Assembly: GCA_964390805.1 (NCBI GenBank)
Contig: CAYMKL010000044.1
Coordinates: 1-45,467, forward strand
DNA length: 45,467 nucleotides
Direction: 5' to 3'
DNA from: CAYMKL01 sp964390805
Lineage (GTDB): Bacteria > Chloroflexota > Anaerolineae > VGOG01
The notes under the pieces were generated by a model. That model was not told the origin of the DNA and made no database searches. It was given only the letters and a program-made list of their open reading frames with translations. A program made the translations under genes and the position numbers. Numbering within the stretch: the stretch's first letter is position 1; the number at the start of each line of letters is the position of its first letter. Below are positions 1 to 9,400 of this stretch, in pieces.

Positions 1-69
1 CCATTCCCGTGGAATTCCAAATGCCTCGCTTGGTAAAAAGTGTACGGTAGTGAATCGTCGCACGAGGCC

Positions 70-3000
70 TCAATTGCGCGCAAGTTCTTCTAGCAGCGCC
101 TGGGCGTCCTTCAGATCCGGCGTGTCAAATCCCTCGCTGAACCAGCCGTAGATGTCCGCCAGCATGCGGCGGGCTTCTTCCACGCGCCCTTGCTGGCCCA
201 ACAGCCTGGCCAGGCTCATGGTGGCCCGCAGTTCCCACGACCTGGCCTGCTGCCGGCGGGCCACCTCGACGGCTTGCCGAAAACACGCCTCGGCTTCATC
301 CTCCTCAGCCTGGGCCAGCAGCACCTCCCCCTGAAGGCGATACAACTCCGCTTCGACCATACGCTCGCCGCTCTGTTGCACGGCCACGAATACCTCATCC
401 AGGGCGCCCTGGGCCTGCTCAAGCTGGCCGGCCTCCAGGTAGGCGTCTGCCAACACACCCAGGTACACTGAAGCCCACGCCCTCGTACCAGTCGCCTGCC
501 ACTCTGCCAGCCCCTGCTGCATCTCCCTGATACCCGCCTTGGCGCGACCGTGGCGAACCATTGCCCTCCCACGGGCAAGGCAAGCGCCTGCCTCGCTGAG
601 CCCAAGCCTATGTCCCGCCGTGAGTTGGGTAAACGCCTCAACCAGCTTCGGAATGTCTTCGTATTTCCTACAGAGCACGTGTAGAATGACGCCCCCGACA
701 TTCAACGCCATGGCCAGGCTCGGAGGATGGCTGACTTCTTGAGCCACGCAGAACGCTTCCTGACCGAGTTGCTCCGCCTCATCCGGGCAACCCAGAAACC
801 AGTACACCCACGCTGCAAATGAGGCATAGGCAACCCTGGGGTCTATGCCCCGAACGGGTATCATGGCCTGGTGATGTGAGTCGTCGAACTTTAGCGTCTG
901 TTCCAGGTGTTGGCGTGCGGCGACGATGTCGCCCTGATACATCAGCGTCATGCCGATCACCTGGGCCGCCCAGACAATGTGCCCTGGTGCTCCCACGCGC
1001 TCTGCCAGCGCAAGGGCACGTTCCGCCAGGGCCAGCGCGGTCTGGAATTCTGCTCGAAAGCTGTAGAAGCCGGCCAGCAAGATCAGCGCCGGGATCAGCT
1101 CCTGCGCCTCGCCCAGCCGCAAGCTGAGTTCGTGTGCGCGGGCGTTGGAGTGCTCGAGTTCGGGGCACGCATAACCCTGCGTGGCTGTGAGTGGGGCGTA
1201 CTGAGCCAGCCGCAGGGTGAACTCCTGTCGGTCGCGCTCTGGGGTTTCCGGCAGAGTCTCCAGCAGCTCGAGCCCCCGGGTAAAGAGAGCAATGGCTTCC
1301 TCATTGGCAGACAACCGCACGGCGCGCTTCCCTGCCTGGCGCAGATAGTCCACGGCCTTAGTGATCATCCCCGCCGCCTCGAAGTGTCGCGCCAACTGCC
1401 CGCTGATCTCGGTCACCCGTTCGCCGTACAGTGCCTCCAACTCCGTCCCCACTGCCTCGTGCAGCCGCGCTCGCTCCACCTCGTCCAGGCTCCGACAAAG
1501 GTAGTTCTGGAATAGGATGTGCCGGAAGCGATAGCAGGAGAGACGCCGACCGTCCACGCGCCGGACGCTGTGAGCCGTTACCAGGCGGTGCTGTTTGCTC
1601 AACGGGCCGCTCAGACGTCGGATGATTTGACCCTCGTCAGCGCCCTGCACGTGGGCCACCACCTCAGCGGTGAACTCCTCGCCCTCCACACTGGCTGCGG
1701 CCATTATCTGTCGCCGGTCGGGCAGCAACCGGCCAATGCGCTCGGCGATGACCGCCTCCACCCGCGCCGGCAACTTGTCCCAGTCCAACGCCGGCCCCTC
1801 CACCCAGCAGCCAGCCTCATCCTGCACCAGGTCTCCTCGATCCTGCAAACCCCGCAGCAACTCGACAGTGAACAGCGGGTTCCCGTCGGTGTGCCGGTAG
1901 AGGGTCTCGCGGAACGCTGTGCCCAACCGATTCGGCTCGGTGTCCAGGAAAGCTTCCACAAACTGCCGGCCGTCGGCCCGGTTCAGCTCCACCTGGACAT
2001 CCCCGAAGTCACGCTGCAATTCGTTGAGGATAGGCTGCAGGGGATGCCGTTCTCCGTCTCGGCCGGGGGCCAGATCGGCCGGCCGGTAGGCCCCGACGAT
2101 CAAGATGCGGTGGCCAGCCAGCCGCCGCCCCAGGTGGAAGAGCAGGCTGAGAGTGCCGCTATCGGCCCACTGCAGGTCGTCCAGCACCAGGATCAACGGG
2201 TGCTGGCGCGCCACGGTCCGACATACCTGAGTGACCTGCTCGAGCAAATCCTCCTGCGATGAGTCCGCCGGGTCACCCCTGGCCGCCTGCCGTTTCGCCA
2301 GGTCTTCCAGCCGGGTCCGCCAGGCGGCGTCCCCAGGAGCAAACGCCTCGGCGCGCAGCGCCAGAGCCTCCCCCGGCAGGAAGCGATCCATCAGGTCCGG
2401 CCCCTCGTTCACCAGGGCCTGCACTGCGTCGGGGAACACAGCCCACAGGCGGTGGGCGTGTTCGGGCGCGATGGCCCCGCTCGCCCGTCTGGCCTCAATG
2501 TCGCCGGTGAGCATCTGCAGCACCTCACGAAAGGGTAAATACGGATCGCCGATACCGGCGTGGGCGTTGCACTTCCCGCCGGCCACCACGACGTCGCCGA
2601 ACGTCTCCATCGCGCACCGGGTGAACTCGGATACCAGGGCTGTTTTGCCGCTGCCCGCATCACCGGTGACGAAGACCACCCGTCCCTGGCCAGCCAGCGC
2701 CAGTCTGAGGAACTCGTCCAGTCGAGCCAGTTCGTGTTCTCGGGCGACAAAGGGGGGGGAGGGTGTGGGAGTGGGAGGGTGTGGGGGAGGAGGCGTGGGC
2801 TCCGACAGCCTCACACGCACAATCTCCCCACTGCGGATGCGCTCGTAGAGGGCAGTGGTCTCGTCTGCCGGCTCCACCCCCAATTCTTCGGCCAGCACGC
2901 GGCGACAGGTTTGGTATTGGACCAGGGCGGCGTTGCGCCGGCCGCTGAACGCCAGCAGGCGCATCAACTGCCGATGGGCTTGTTCATCCCAGGACTCCAG

Positions 3001-3582
3001 TTCAAGTTGCTGCTGGGCGTAGTGCTGGGCCTGCTCGTACTCCCCACGTTGTTCGTAGTGGGCAGCCACGCACCGCAGCGCGGTCATCATCTGCCGATGG
3101 AGGTGCTCGCGTTTGAGCAGCGCCCATTCCTCGAAGGCCGCGCTGCCGGCGGAGGATCCCTCCAGAAAGCTGCCCCGGTACAGGTGGATTGCGGATTGCA
3201 GATTGCGGATTGCGGATTGCTGACTTGCTGATTCGCTATCCGCGATATGTTGCTCAAAGGCTCTAACATCCAGCCAGTAGTTGCTGGCGGCGTTGAACTG
3301 GATTGTGTCGCGGGTGATCAGCAGGAAGGGCGGTGCTGCGGTGCGGTCGCCGATCACCTGTCGGAGGTTAGACAGAGCATTGCGGAGGTTGTTGCGGGCG
3401 ACCCGGTTGGGCCGCTGCGGCCACAACAACCCGGCCAGGGTATCGCGTGGTTGCGGCTGATCTGCCTCGATGGCCAGGTAACTCAACAGCGCCCGCACCT
3501 TGGTTGATTTGAAACCCGAGATAGCCTGCCCATCCAGCGTCACCTGGAAGGGCCCCATCAAAGAAAGCCTCAAATGGGCCAT
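70..3582 (-). CDS. SARP/BTAD-family transcriptional activator with AAA ATPase and TPR repeats
   Basis: Predicted cytoplasmic transcriptional activator of 1,170 aa. Residues about 5-90 look like an OmpR-type winged helix (LRLSLMGPFQVTLDG, then KVRALLSYLA) and about 95-245 like the bacterial transcriptional activation (BTAD) domain. A Pro/Thr-rich linker (about 261-276) precedes a STAND-like ATPase with Walker A GDAGSGKT (about 305) and Walker B LILVLDDLQWAD (about 462). The C-terminal 400 residues are Ala/Leu/Glu-rich helical repeats typical of TPRs. I chose the ATG at 3582, not an upstream ATG at 3645, because GGAGG sits 7 nt upstream and a sigma70-like promoter lies between the two. Residues about 114-131 (QQSAIRNLQSAI) are encoded by a short tandem repeat that seems inserted into BTAD. 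Its target is unknown; the divergent surface-protein genes are the obvious candidates (inference). Confidence 0.9.
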   Translation of the reverse strand: MAHLRLSLMGPFQVTLDGQAISGFKSTKVRALLSYLAIEADQPQPRDTLAGLLWPQRPNRVARNNLRNALSNLRQVIGDRTAAPPFLLITRDTIQFNAASNYWLDVRAFEQHIADSESASQQSAIRNLQSAIHLYRGSFLEGSSAGSAAFEEWALLKREHLHRQMMTALRCVAAHYEQRGEYEQAQHYAQQQLELESWDEQAHRQLMRLLAFSGRRNAALVQYQTCRRVLAEELGVEPADETTALYERIRSGEIVRVRLSEPTPPPPHPPTPTPSPPFVAREHELARLDEFLRLALAGQGRVVFVTGDAGSGKTALVSEFTRCAMETFGDVVVAGGKCNAHAGIGDPYLPFREVLQMLTGDIEARRASGAIAPEHAHRLWAVFPDAVQALVNEGPDLMDRFLPGEALALRAEAFAPGDAAWRTRLEDLAKRQAARGDPADSSQEDLLEQVTQVCRTVARQHPLILVLDDLQWADSGTLSLLFHLGRRLAGHRILIVGAYRPADLAPGRDGERHPLQPILNELQRDFGDVQVELNRADGRQFVEAFLDTEPNRLGTAFRETLYRHTDGNPLFTVELLRGLQDRGDLVQDEAGCWVEGPALDWDKLPARVEAVIAERIGRLLPDRRQIMAAASVEGEEFTAEVVAHVQGADEGQIIRRLSGPLSKQHRLVTAHSVRRVDGRRLSCYRFRHILFQNYLCRSLDEVERARLHEAVGTELEALYGERVTEISGQLARHFEAAGMITKAVDYLRQAGKRAVRLSANEEAIALFTRGLELLETLPETPERDRQEFTLRLAQYAPLTATQGYACPELEHSNARAHELSLRLGEAQELIPALILLAGFYSFRAEFQTALALAERALALAERVGAPGHIVWAAQVIGMTLMYQGDIVAARQHLEQTLKFDDSHHQAMIPVRGIDPRVAYASFAAWVYWFLGCPDEAEQLGQEAFCVAQEVSHPPSLAMALNVGGVILHVLCRKYEDIPKLVEAFTQLTAGHRLGLSEAGACLARGRAMVRHGRAKAGIREMQQGLAEWQATGTRAWASVYLGVLADAYLEAGQLEQAQGALDEVFVAVQQSGERMVEAELYRLQGEVLLAQAEEDEAEACFRQAVEVARRQQARSWELRATMSLARLLGQQGRVEEARRMLADIYGWFSEGFDTPDLKDAQALLEELARN
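3186..3240 (-). repeat. in-frame GCAATCC tandem repeat inside BTAD gene
   Basis: On the coding (-) strand this reads as consecutive GCAATCC/GCAATCTGCAATCC units. They are translated in frame as QSAIRNLQSAI. The same unit, in the same orientation relative to coding, recurs at 41417-41452 in the second giant gene. Confidence 0.75.
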
Positions 3583-3616
3583 TACTTCCCTCCATTGTGT
3601 GTGACTCCAAATCTGG

Positions 3617-3645
3617 ATTATACTACATGGAAGAGAATTTATCAA
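3617..3645 (-). promoter_or_regulatory. sigma70-like promoter of the BTAD regulator
   Basis: On the - strand, TTGATA (3645-3640) and a perfect TATAAT (3622-3617) are separated by exactly 17 nt. Transcription would begin near 3610, giving a leader of about 28 nt before the ATG at 3582 with its GGAGG site. Confidence 0.7.
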
Positions 3646-3652
3646 CTTGAGT

Positions 3653-3683
3653 TTGCGTTTTGGATGCGATGATTTGGTATACT
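3653..3683 (+). promoter_or_regulatory. candidate promoter for the rightward genes
   Basis: TATACT at 3678-3683 is a good -10 box. The best -35 is TTGCGT at 3653-3658 with a long 19-nt spacer. It would serve the small gene at 3745 and possibly the giant frame behind it, divergently from the BTAD promoter. Confidence 0.45.
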
Positions 3684-3744
3684 AGATCAGATCAATACCC
3701 ACGGCTACTGGGTCGTGAGCTTGCCCGGGATTAGGAGAAGCGCT

Positions 3745-3993
3745 ATGAGTGACGAACAAGGTTACCTGGCTTACTTGCTGCGCTTGTGGCAGATCACCAG
3801 CGACGGGAACATCGTCTGGCGGGCGTCCGTGGAAAGCCCCCACACCGGGGAGCGCCACGGCTTTGCAGACCTACAGGCGCTATTCGCGTTTCTGGAGGAG
3901 AAGACGGGTTGCCCCACCTGGCGTGAGGCCCAGGCCGGTCATCCGACAAGCCCCGCACGCACGCAGACCCCAGGCGAACCGGAAAATACCTAG
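3745..3993 (+). CDS. small hypothetical protein, possible regulator partner
   Basis: 82-aa soluble protein with no signal peptide or membrane segment. It contains LRLWQI, then WRASVESPHTGERHGFADL and LFAFLEEKTG, followed by a Pro/Thr-rich tail. I recall similar short proteins of this pattern in Chloroflexota genomes next to BTAD regulators or surface proteins, but know no function for them. The start at 3745 follows AGGAG (3733-3737) at a normal distance; an upstream ATG-less extension to 3715 has no better site. The stop is TAG, 63 nt before the next start, so co-transcription with the giant frame is likely. Confidence 0.65.
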   Translation: MSDEQGYLAYLLRLWQITSDGNIVWRASVESPHTGERHGFADLQALFAFLEEKTGCPTWREAQAGHPTSPARTQTPGEPENT

Positions 3994-4056
3994 ACATTGG
4001 CCGCTGAAGCCAGTGCGACAACCCCGCTGCAATATCAGATGGGCAGGAGGAAAAGC

Positions 4057-6339
4057 ATGAAACGCTCCCGGAATATGAGGTATCTATTGTTGTCCATAAG
4101 CCTCGCTTTGCTCTTTACGGCTGTAATTATCGCCCCGCTGACTTCGCTGCCCTACGAGGTGGCCGATGCCTGGAATCGGGCCTGGGGCCGGCTGCTGCCC
4201 TCGGTGTCCGCTGCCTCCTCGGCGGAGCAGGAGGTCCAGGCTGCCTGGCAGCGCGCCCAGGAGGTCGGTGTCTACGGCTTCAGCACGGAGATTGTGCAGA
4301 AGACCTACCCGGCGCCGGCCCTGGTCAACGTCGGTCGCAGCAGCCGCAAGGATACCATCTACCTGGAGGGGCAGACCAACCTGCCAGAGCGCCAGTTCTC
4401 CCTGACCTTGTGGACCGGCGGCGGCAACATGTTCACTCGCAAAGACGGCGTGGACGTGCGTATTGAAGGCGACCGCACCTACGGCCGCATCATCGGCGGC
4501 GAGTGGCAAGAGATGGACAACGGCTTAGCTTCGCACGCTACCAACGCCTTCGCCCCCGGCAGCGACCTGATGGCTTACCTGGCGGGAGCTAAGAACGTGC
4601 GCGAACTAGGCACGGAGACGCGAGCCCTACCCTCACCCCCAACCCCTCTCCCTAGCAGGGAGAGGGGAGATACTCCCTCTCCCCAAGGGGGAGAGGGTTG
4701 GGGTGAGGGGGGAATCACCTTCAACCGCTACGCCTTCGATGTAGACGGCCCTGCCTTTGCCACCTACTTGCGCGATCAACTGGAACGCCAACTGCGGGAA
4801 AAGGGTGAGCTCCCCTTAAGCTTGACCTTGGACTCCTCTGCGGTCTACAGGGGCACCACGGGCCAGGGCGAAGTATGGATTGACAGCCGTGGCCTGCCGC
4901 TACGCCTGAGCGTCCACCTGGTCTACCCTGCGGAGCGCAGCGGTGGGCGGGTCGAGGCCGACATCCAAACCGATTTCTCCCACTTTGACTGGCAGATGGC
5001 GGCCGCTCCCAGCTTCTTCGAAAACCCTGTGGCCTGGACGGCGAGCACCCTGGGCTTGCCGCGCGCCGCCGGTGCTTGGCAGCGGGCCGGAGGGCAGACC
5101 GTCGTGGCAATGGCTTGCCTTGGGCTGCTGCTGTTGATCGTCATCTATCGCAAGTCCAAGAAGGTCTACGCGGCTACGGCAATAGCTGTCATCGTTTCCA
5201 TGGTCGTCACGCCTTTGCTGCAAAGCCACCAGGCCGCTGCCTTCGTGGAGCGTCAGGCGGCCAAGCAAGCCAAGGTTGAGCAGCAGCAAGAAGCACAGCA
5301 GGCCGCCCGCGAGGCGCAAGAGACACTGACCGGCTCAGATTGGAACCCACACCGGGACCCGCTATCAGCGATCAGTGATTCGCCATCGGTAAACAGTGAA
5401 CAGTTTCCCGTTTCCAATAGCCAATATCCAATCCCCAATATCCTACACCCTATCTCCACTCTTCAATCCACGGCCAGCGCCTCGGACGCTTGCACCGAAG
5501 ACGAAAAGAACACCGACGCCGACCAAGACGGCCTGACCGATTGCGACGAAAGAGAGGAGTACGATACAGACCCGACCAGGAAGGATACCGACGGTGACAG
5601 CCTGCAGGACGGATGGGAGGTGCTGCGCCTGGGCACCGACCCCACCACGGCCATCGGCTTCGACAGCGACGGCGACGGCATCGGCGATTATCTGGAGGTC
5701 GTGGGCTTTGAATACAGAAGCAAGCGCTGGTACTCTAACCCCGTTGACCCGGACACCGACCAGGATGGCCAGGCCGATTCCCTGGAGTGCCCGGAGCGCG
5801 CCACCAACAAGGATGGGACGACACCCGACCCGGCCACGCCCTGCCGCGACACCGATGACGACGGCACCCCGGACCTCTTTGATCTGGACAGCGACGACGA
5901 CGGCGTCCCCGATAAGATTGACCTCTCCCCTGAGACCGTCCTGGGCAACACCACGCCCTTCACTCGCACCAACCCCTTCAACATGATGGTGAACAACCTG
6001 GCCAGCAAGCCCGGCCAACCCGATCAGTACTACCCCGTCCTGGTGGATTTCCAGTTGCGCCCGGCCAATCCGGAGCACCTGACCTACGCCCTGAACGTCC
6101 TCGACTGGCCCAGCGGCGACGAGGACGGCCAGATCATGCGCCGCAAAGGCAACAACTCCACTTTTGCCGATTTCGTGTCGGAGCAGAACAGCCACGGCGA
6201 TCCCCGGCTCCAGAACGGGGACATGCGCCTGATCCCCATGCTGGAGATCCAGATGAGCGGCGGTGCCAGCCTCCCCCTGACCTTCACCAACCCGCGCACC
6301 ACCCTCCAACTGCAGGGCGAAGACTACATTGATCCCTAG
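4057..6339 (+). CDS. secreted/membrane TSP3-repeat protein, N-terminal part of the giant frame
   Basis: 760 aa up to a TAG. GGAGG at 4046-4050 fits the ATG at 4057. Residues 6-30 form a signal peptide or anchor (RYLLLSISLALLFTAVIIAP). Residues about 45-330 are an unrecognised beta-rich exported domain, with a Pro/Gly repeat insertion at about 191-219. Two hydrophobic helices (about 345-365 and 370-388) are followed by a Gln/Ala coiled coil and another repeat insertion (about 435-470). Then come calcium-type thrombospondin-3 repeats (DADQDGLTDCDE, DTDGDSLQDGWE, DSDDDGVPD). The protein stops in mid-domain (GEDYIDP) and the downstream sequence continues in the same frame, so this is probably the N-terminal tenth of one giant surface protein cut by a nonsense codon. 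On its own it would be a membrane-anchored Ca-binding protein. Confidence 0.8.
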   Translation: MKRSRNMRYLLLSISLALLFTAVIIAPLTSLPYEVADAWNRAWGRLLPSVSAASSAEQEVQAAWQRAQEVGVYGFSTEIVQKTYPAPALVNVGRSSRKDTIYLEGQTNLPERQFSLTLWTGGGNMFTRKDGVDVRIEGDRTYGRIIGGEWQEMDNGLASHATNAFAPGSDLMAYLAGAKNVRELGTETRALPSPPTPLPSRERGDTPSPQGGEGWGEGGITFNRYAFDVDGPAFATYLRDQLERQLREKGELPLSLTLDSSAVYRGTTGQGEVWIDSRGLPLRLSVHLVYPAERSGGRVEADIQTDFSHFDWQMAAAPSFFENPVAWTASTLGLPRAAGAWQRAGGQTVVAMACLGLLLLIVIYRKSKKVYAATAIAVIVSMVVTPLLQSHQAAAFVERQAAKQAKVEQQQEAQQAAREAQETLTGSDWNPHRDPLSAISDSPSVNSEQFPVSNSQYPIPNILHPISTLQSTASASDACTEDEKNTDADQDGLTDCDEREEYDTDPTRKDTDGDSLQDGWEVLRLGTDPTTAIGFDSDGDGIGDYLEVVGFEYRSKRWYSNPVDPDTDQDGQADSLECPERATNKDGTTPDPATPCRDTDDDGTPDLFDLDSDDDGVPDKIDLSPETVLGNTTPFTRTNPFNMMVNNLASKPGQPDQYYPVLVDFQLRPANPEHLTYALNVLDWPSGDEDGQIMRRKGNNSTFADFVSEQNSHGDPRLQNGDMRLIPMLEIQMSGGASLPLTFTNPRTTLQLQGEDYIDP
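4629..4712. repeat. in-frame composite palindrome (CCCTCACCCCCAACCC type)
   Basis: The left arm (ACCCTCACCCCCAACCCCTC) at 4629 pairs with GAGGGTTGGGGTGAGGG ending at 4712. Two inner hairpins, CTCTCCCT/AGGGAGAG and CTCTCCCC/GGGGAGAG, lie between them. It is read through in frame as PSPPTPLPSRERG and GGEGWGEGG, a translation commonly seen where this dispersed repeat falls in bacterial genes. Confidence 0.8.
5358..5470. repeat. in-frame AT-richer repeat cluster (GATCAGTGAT / CCAATATCC)
   Basis: A block of ATCAGCGATCAGTGATT and CCAATAGCCAATATCCAATC units, visibly lower in GC than its surroundings. It is translated in frame as a Ser/Asn/Pro-rich linker (FPVSNSQYPIPNILHPIS) just before the TSP3 repeats. 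Related units recur at 24826-24874, 25207-25271 and near 34455. Confidence 0.7.
6337..6339 (+). other. single in-frame TAG splitting the giant reading frame
   Basis: The frame from 4057 runs to this TAG and continues without another stop to 25642. The codons after it (ACG GGC TAC CAG CGC TGG) encode TGYQRWISAAVGLEQDG, protein-like sequence before any start codon of the downstream part. TAG differs by one base from GAG or CAG. Nonsense mutation, sequencing error and readthrough are all possible. Confidence 0.85.
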
Positions 6340-6402
6340 ACGGGCTACCAGCGCTGGATCAGCGCTGCCGTCGGGCTGGAACAGGATGGGGCCAACGTTC
6401 GT

Positions 6403-9400
6403 GTGACCTTTGACTTCCAGGGCGAGACCCCGGTGGACAAGGTGGGCATCTACGCCGGCACCTGTGCCGGTACCGGCGATCTGGTCCACAAGTTTGAAAA
6501 CGTCTCCGGCGGTACACATACCATCCCCAACACCAAACTGGTGGACCTGGCCGACGGCGAGCACTTCATCACCCTGGAGAAAGTGGACCATTTCCCCGCC
6601 TGTGCCCCCCTGGGCGATATCCCCAACGCCGGCACGGACCACATGATTGACCCTGAACCGCTCCAGCCCTACGGCGTCTCCGTGCGGGATAAGGACAAGG
6701 CCGCTTCGCTAACGGGGGCCGGCAACGTGCTGCTCTACGTGCCCCTGAACATGGTTCCCGATGAGTCCGGCGGGGGGCGTGTCGCCTTCTCGGCCCGCGT
6801 GCCCTACCAGCCCAGCAACAACAGCCTGGGAAACGCCCAGCAGGTGCGGGTGGTCTGGCTGGTGCAGATGATCACCGACCAGTGTAAAGTGATAGCGGAG
6901 AACTTCCCCTATCCCGCTCCCGCCTGGTGCTATTACGAGACCAGTTGGAACCTGAACCAGAGCCAGGTCGTCCACACCTACGCCGAGGACTGGCTCCTCA
7001 CCGGCCTGGCTGTGCGCGAGGATCACGGCCTCGACGTGGCCATCACCTGGGAGGACCCGGCGACAGACGATGACCGCGACGACGATGGCTGGCTCTGGCT
7101 GCTGGCCAACCAACTGCAAGAGGCGTACATCAGCGGCCGCGATCAAGATGGCGACAACATCCGCGACCTGGGGATCATCACCCAGAAAGATGGCCTCACC
7201 GTGGCCGAAACCACCCTGGCCAGCCGCTTTGATGAGGACGCCATGGCGCCAGGCACCACCATCACGGATCGTCTGGGCGTTCCCTTCACGGCCACTTTCC
7301 AGGTCAAGAATCTCCCTCCGTATCCCACTCAGGACTACGTGGCGCAGGTCATGATGTCGGAGACGGTGAAGGTGCTCAGCGACAACTTCGATGTCTACCC
7401 AGACACCACACCCACCCTCCTCTTCGCGCGGGAGGAACGCGCCCGGACGACCAACCTGGACATGGGGGATTGCCGCACCATCGCGGGCACCATGGTGAGC
7501 CTGGACTTCACCGGGCGCACGGTGGAGACCATCGCCGCCATGAACTGGGCCCCCTACCGCTACCGCGATGGGGCCTGGGGCTCCTATCCCATGGAAGAAT
7601 ACTGGGACCTCTTGGAGACCCGCTTACGAGCCGTCTTCCCGGACGACGCCGCTTCGCTAACGGACCTCCCTGACGATGTCAAGCGGGAGATCGTCGCCGG
7701 CCAGGTGTTGGTGGCCAAGACCTACTACCTGACGATGCACCAGGGGCGGACAGCCCTGGTGCAGATGGGCGACTACCAACTGAGCTATCAGTACGATCCC
7801 CGCCAGAGCGACGGGTCCCTGGCCATGACCGTGGCCACTACCATTGAGAAGTGCGGCTTCGCCGTCAGCAAGCTCATGTTCAAGGTCGTACTGACCATGT
7901 TCGTGGAAGAGATCCTAAGCGAGCACGCCGCCATCAAGTGGATGGAAGACCAGGTCGCCCATGCCGTGTTTTCCCTGCGCAAGCCCTTGACCCCCAGGCA
8001 GATGTTCTTCAAGGCCATCGGCCAGGGGATTCTGGGGAAGGCCAAGGAACTCCTGGGGGATATCAAATCGGGGCTGGGCACGGTGGTCAACAAACTGTAT
8101 GGTCAGGCGGGCAATCGCTCTGCGGTGCGGGCCGTCCTGGTCTCCGCGGCCATCGTCCTGGCCGCGGTGGCCGTGGTGACCGGGATTGTGATAGCTTTTG
8201 TGCATGCCGACACGGGGCTGATGATCAACGCTTGCATCACCGCCGTAATGACCACCATCACCATTATCACCTCCCTCAAAACCATCGCCGATGCCGTGAG
8301 CGCCGCCAAGGCAGCCGAATGCCTCTCTGTCGCCGCTTACGTCAGCTCCTCGATCAGAGACATATCCAAAGCGACGTTGATCTGTGCCGTCATTGGCCTG
8401 GTGGTGGGGGTCGTGGTCGCCTTTGCCGGCTTCATCGTCAGTATGGCTCTGGCCCATCTGAAGGCCGGCAGCATGGCCGCCAATGCCCTCTTCGCTCAGG
8501 CCGTGGCCAGCACCGTCACCGCGGTCATCATGTTTGTCATCGCCATGATTCCCCTCGTGGGGCAGATCGTCGCCGCTATCGTGGCCATCATAGACGGTCT
8601 GATCGCCGCCGCGTGCGCCATCGCCTCCGCCATCAAGGGTGAGGATGTGCGGGAGAACTTCTGGGGCGAGGTCCTCTGCCGGGGCCTCTCAGGCTCGATA
8701 TCCTACCTGATCAACTGGTTTATCTACGGCGCGACGATCATGGTGGACTTGGAGCGCAGTGACCGCCTGGTCTTCGGCGCCTTTGATCACGTTTTCGTCA
8801 CGCCGGAACTGGGCGCCTCTGTGGGAAACCAGGTCAAGTACAGTGCCTCCCTCACCAACACCATCAATCTAGTAAGCATTCCCATAGACTGGAAGGCGGC
8901 CTCCTACGCCTGGCAATATACCGACGATAACCTGAAGTCCGCCACCTTCCAGTACGAATGGCAGACCGAGGAGCAGGACCTGCACGTGGATGAGGACGGC
9001 AATGACCTCATTGACCTGAATGAGCAATCCCCTCCCTGGGAATCCGATACCGGCACGCGGCCCTTCTACATCGTTCCCTCCCCGACCAGCGGTGGGTTCT
9101 CGCTGGATGAGGCGGGCATCAACCGCCACCCACCGTTGTACCTGGCCGAGGGCTACGCCGTCCCCGCCCAGGAGTGCTTTGTGGTCCCCAATCCTGCCGG
9201 CTGTCTGTACGCTCCTTGGGCCGCCTACGTGTGTTGGGTTCCGGTCTGCCACATCCGCGCCGAACGGGGCACCAGCCACCTAGACCTGGGGCAGACCTTC
9301 ACCTTTGACGTCTTCCCGGCTACCCTGGATGAGTTCTACCAGCCCTTTGGCAAGGATGGTGGCTACAGCCTGGCCTGGGGGCAGAGCGGCGATCTGACCT

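Noticed and set aside
1..69. Terminator downstream of the BTAD gene
   Set aside because: Only a short GGAATTCC palindrome is present, with no T-run on the - strand. tRNA and rRNA genes were also looked for across the window and not seen.
3583..3645. Start of the BTAD gene at the ATG at 3645
   Set aside because: The extra 21 codons would contain the TATAAT promoter box and have no ribosome site. The ATG at 3582 has GGAGG.
6337..6339. Genome-wide reassignment of TAG to an amino acid
   Set aside because: TAG ends the genes at 3993, 25644, 28736, 31089 and 34134 in sensible places, so it works as a normal stop here. Only local readthrough, mutation or error remains.
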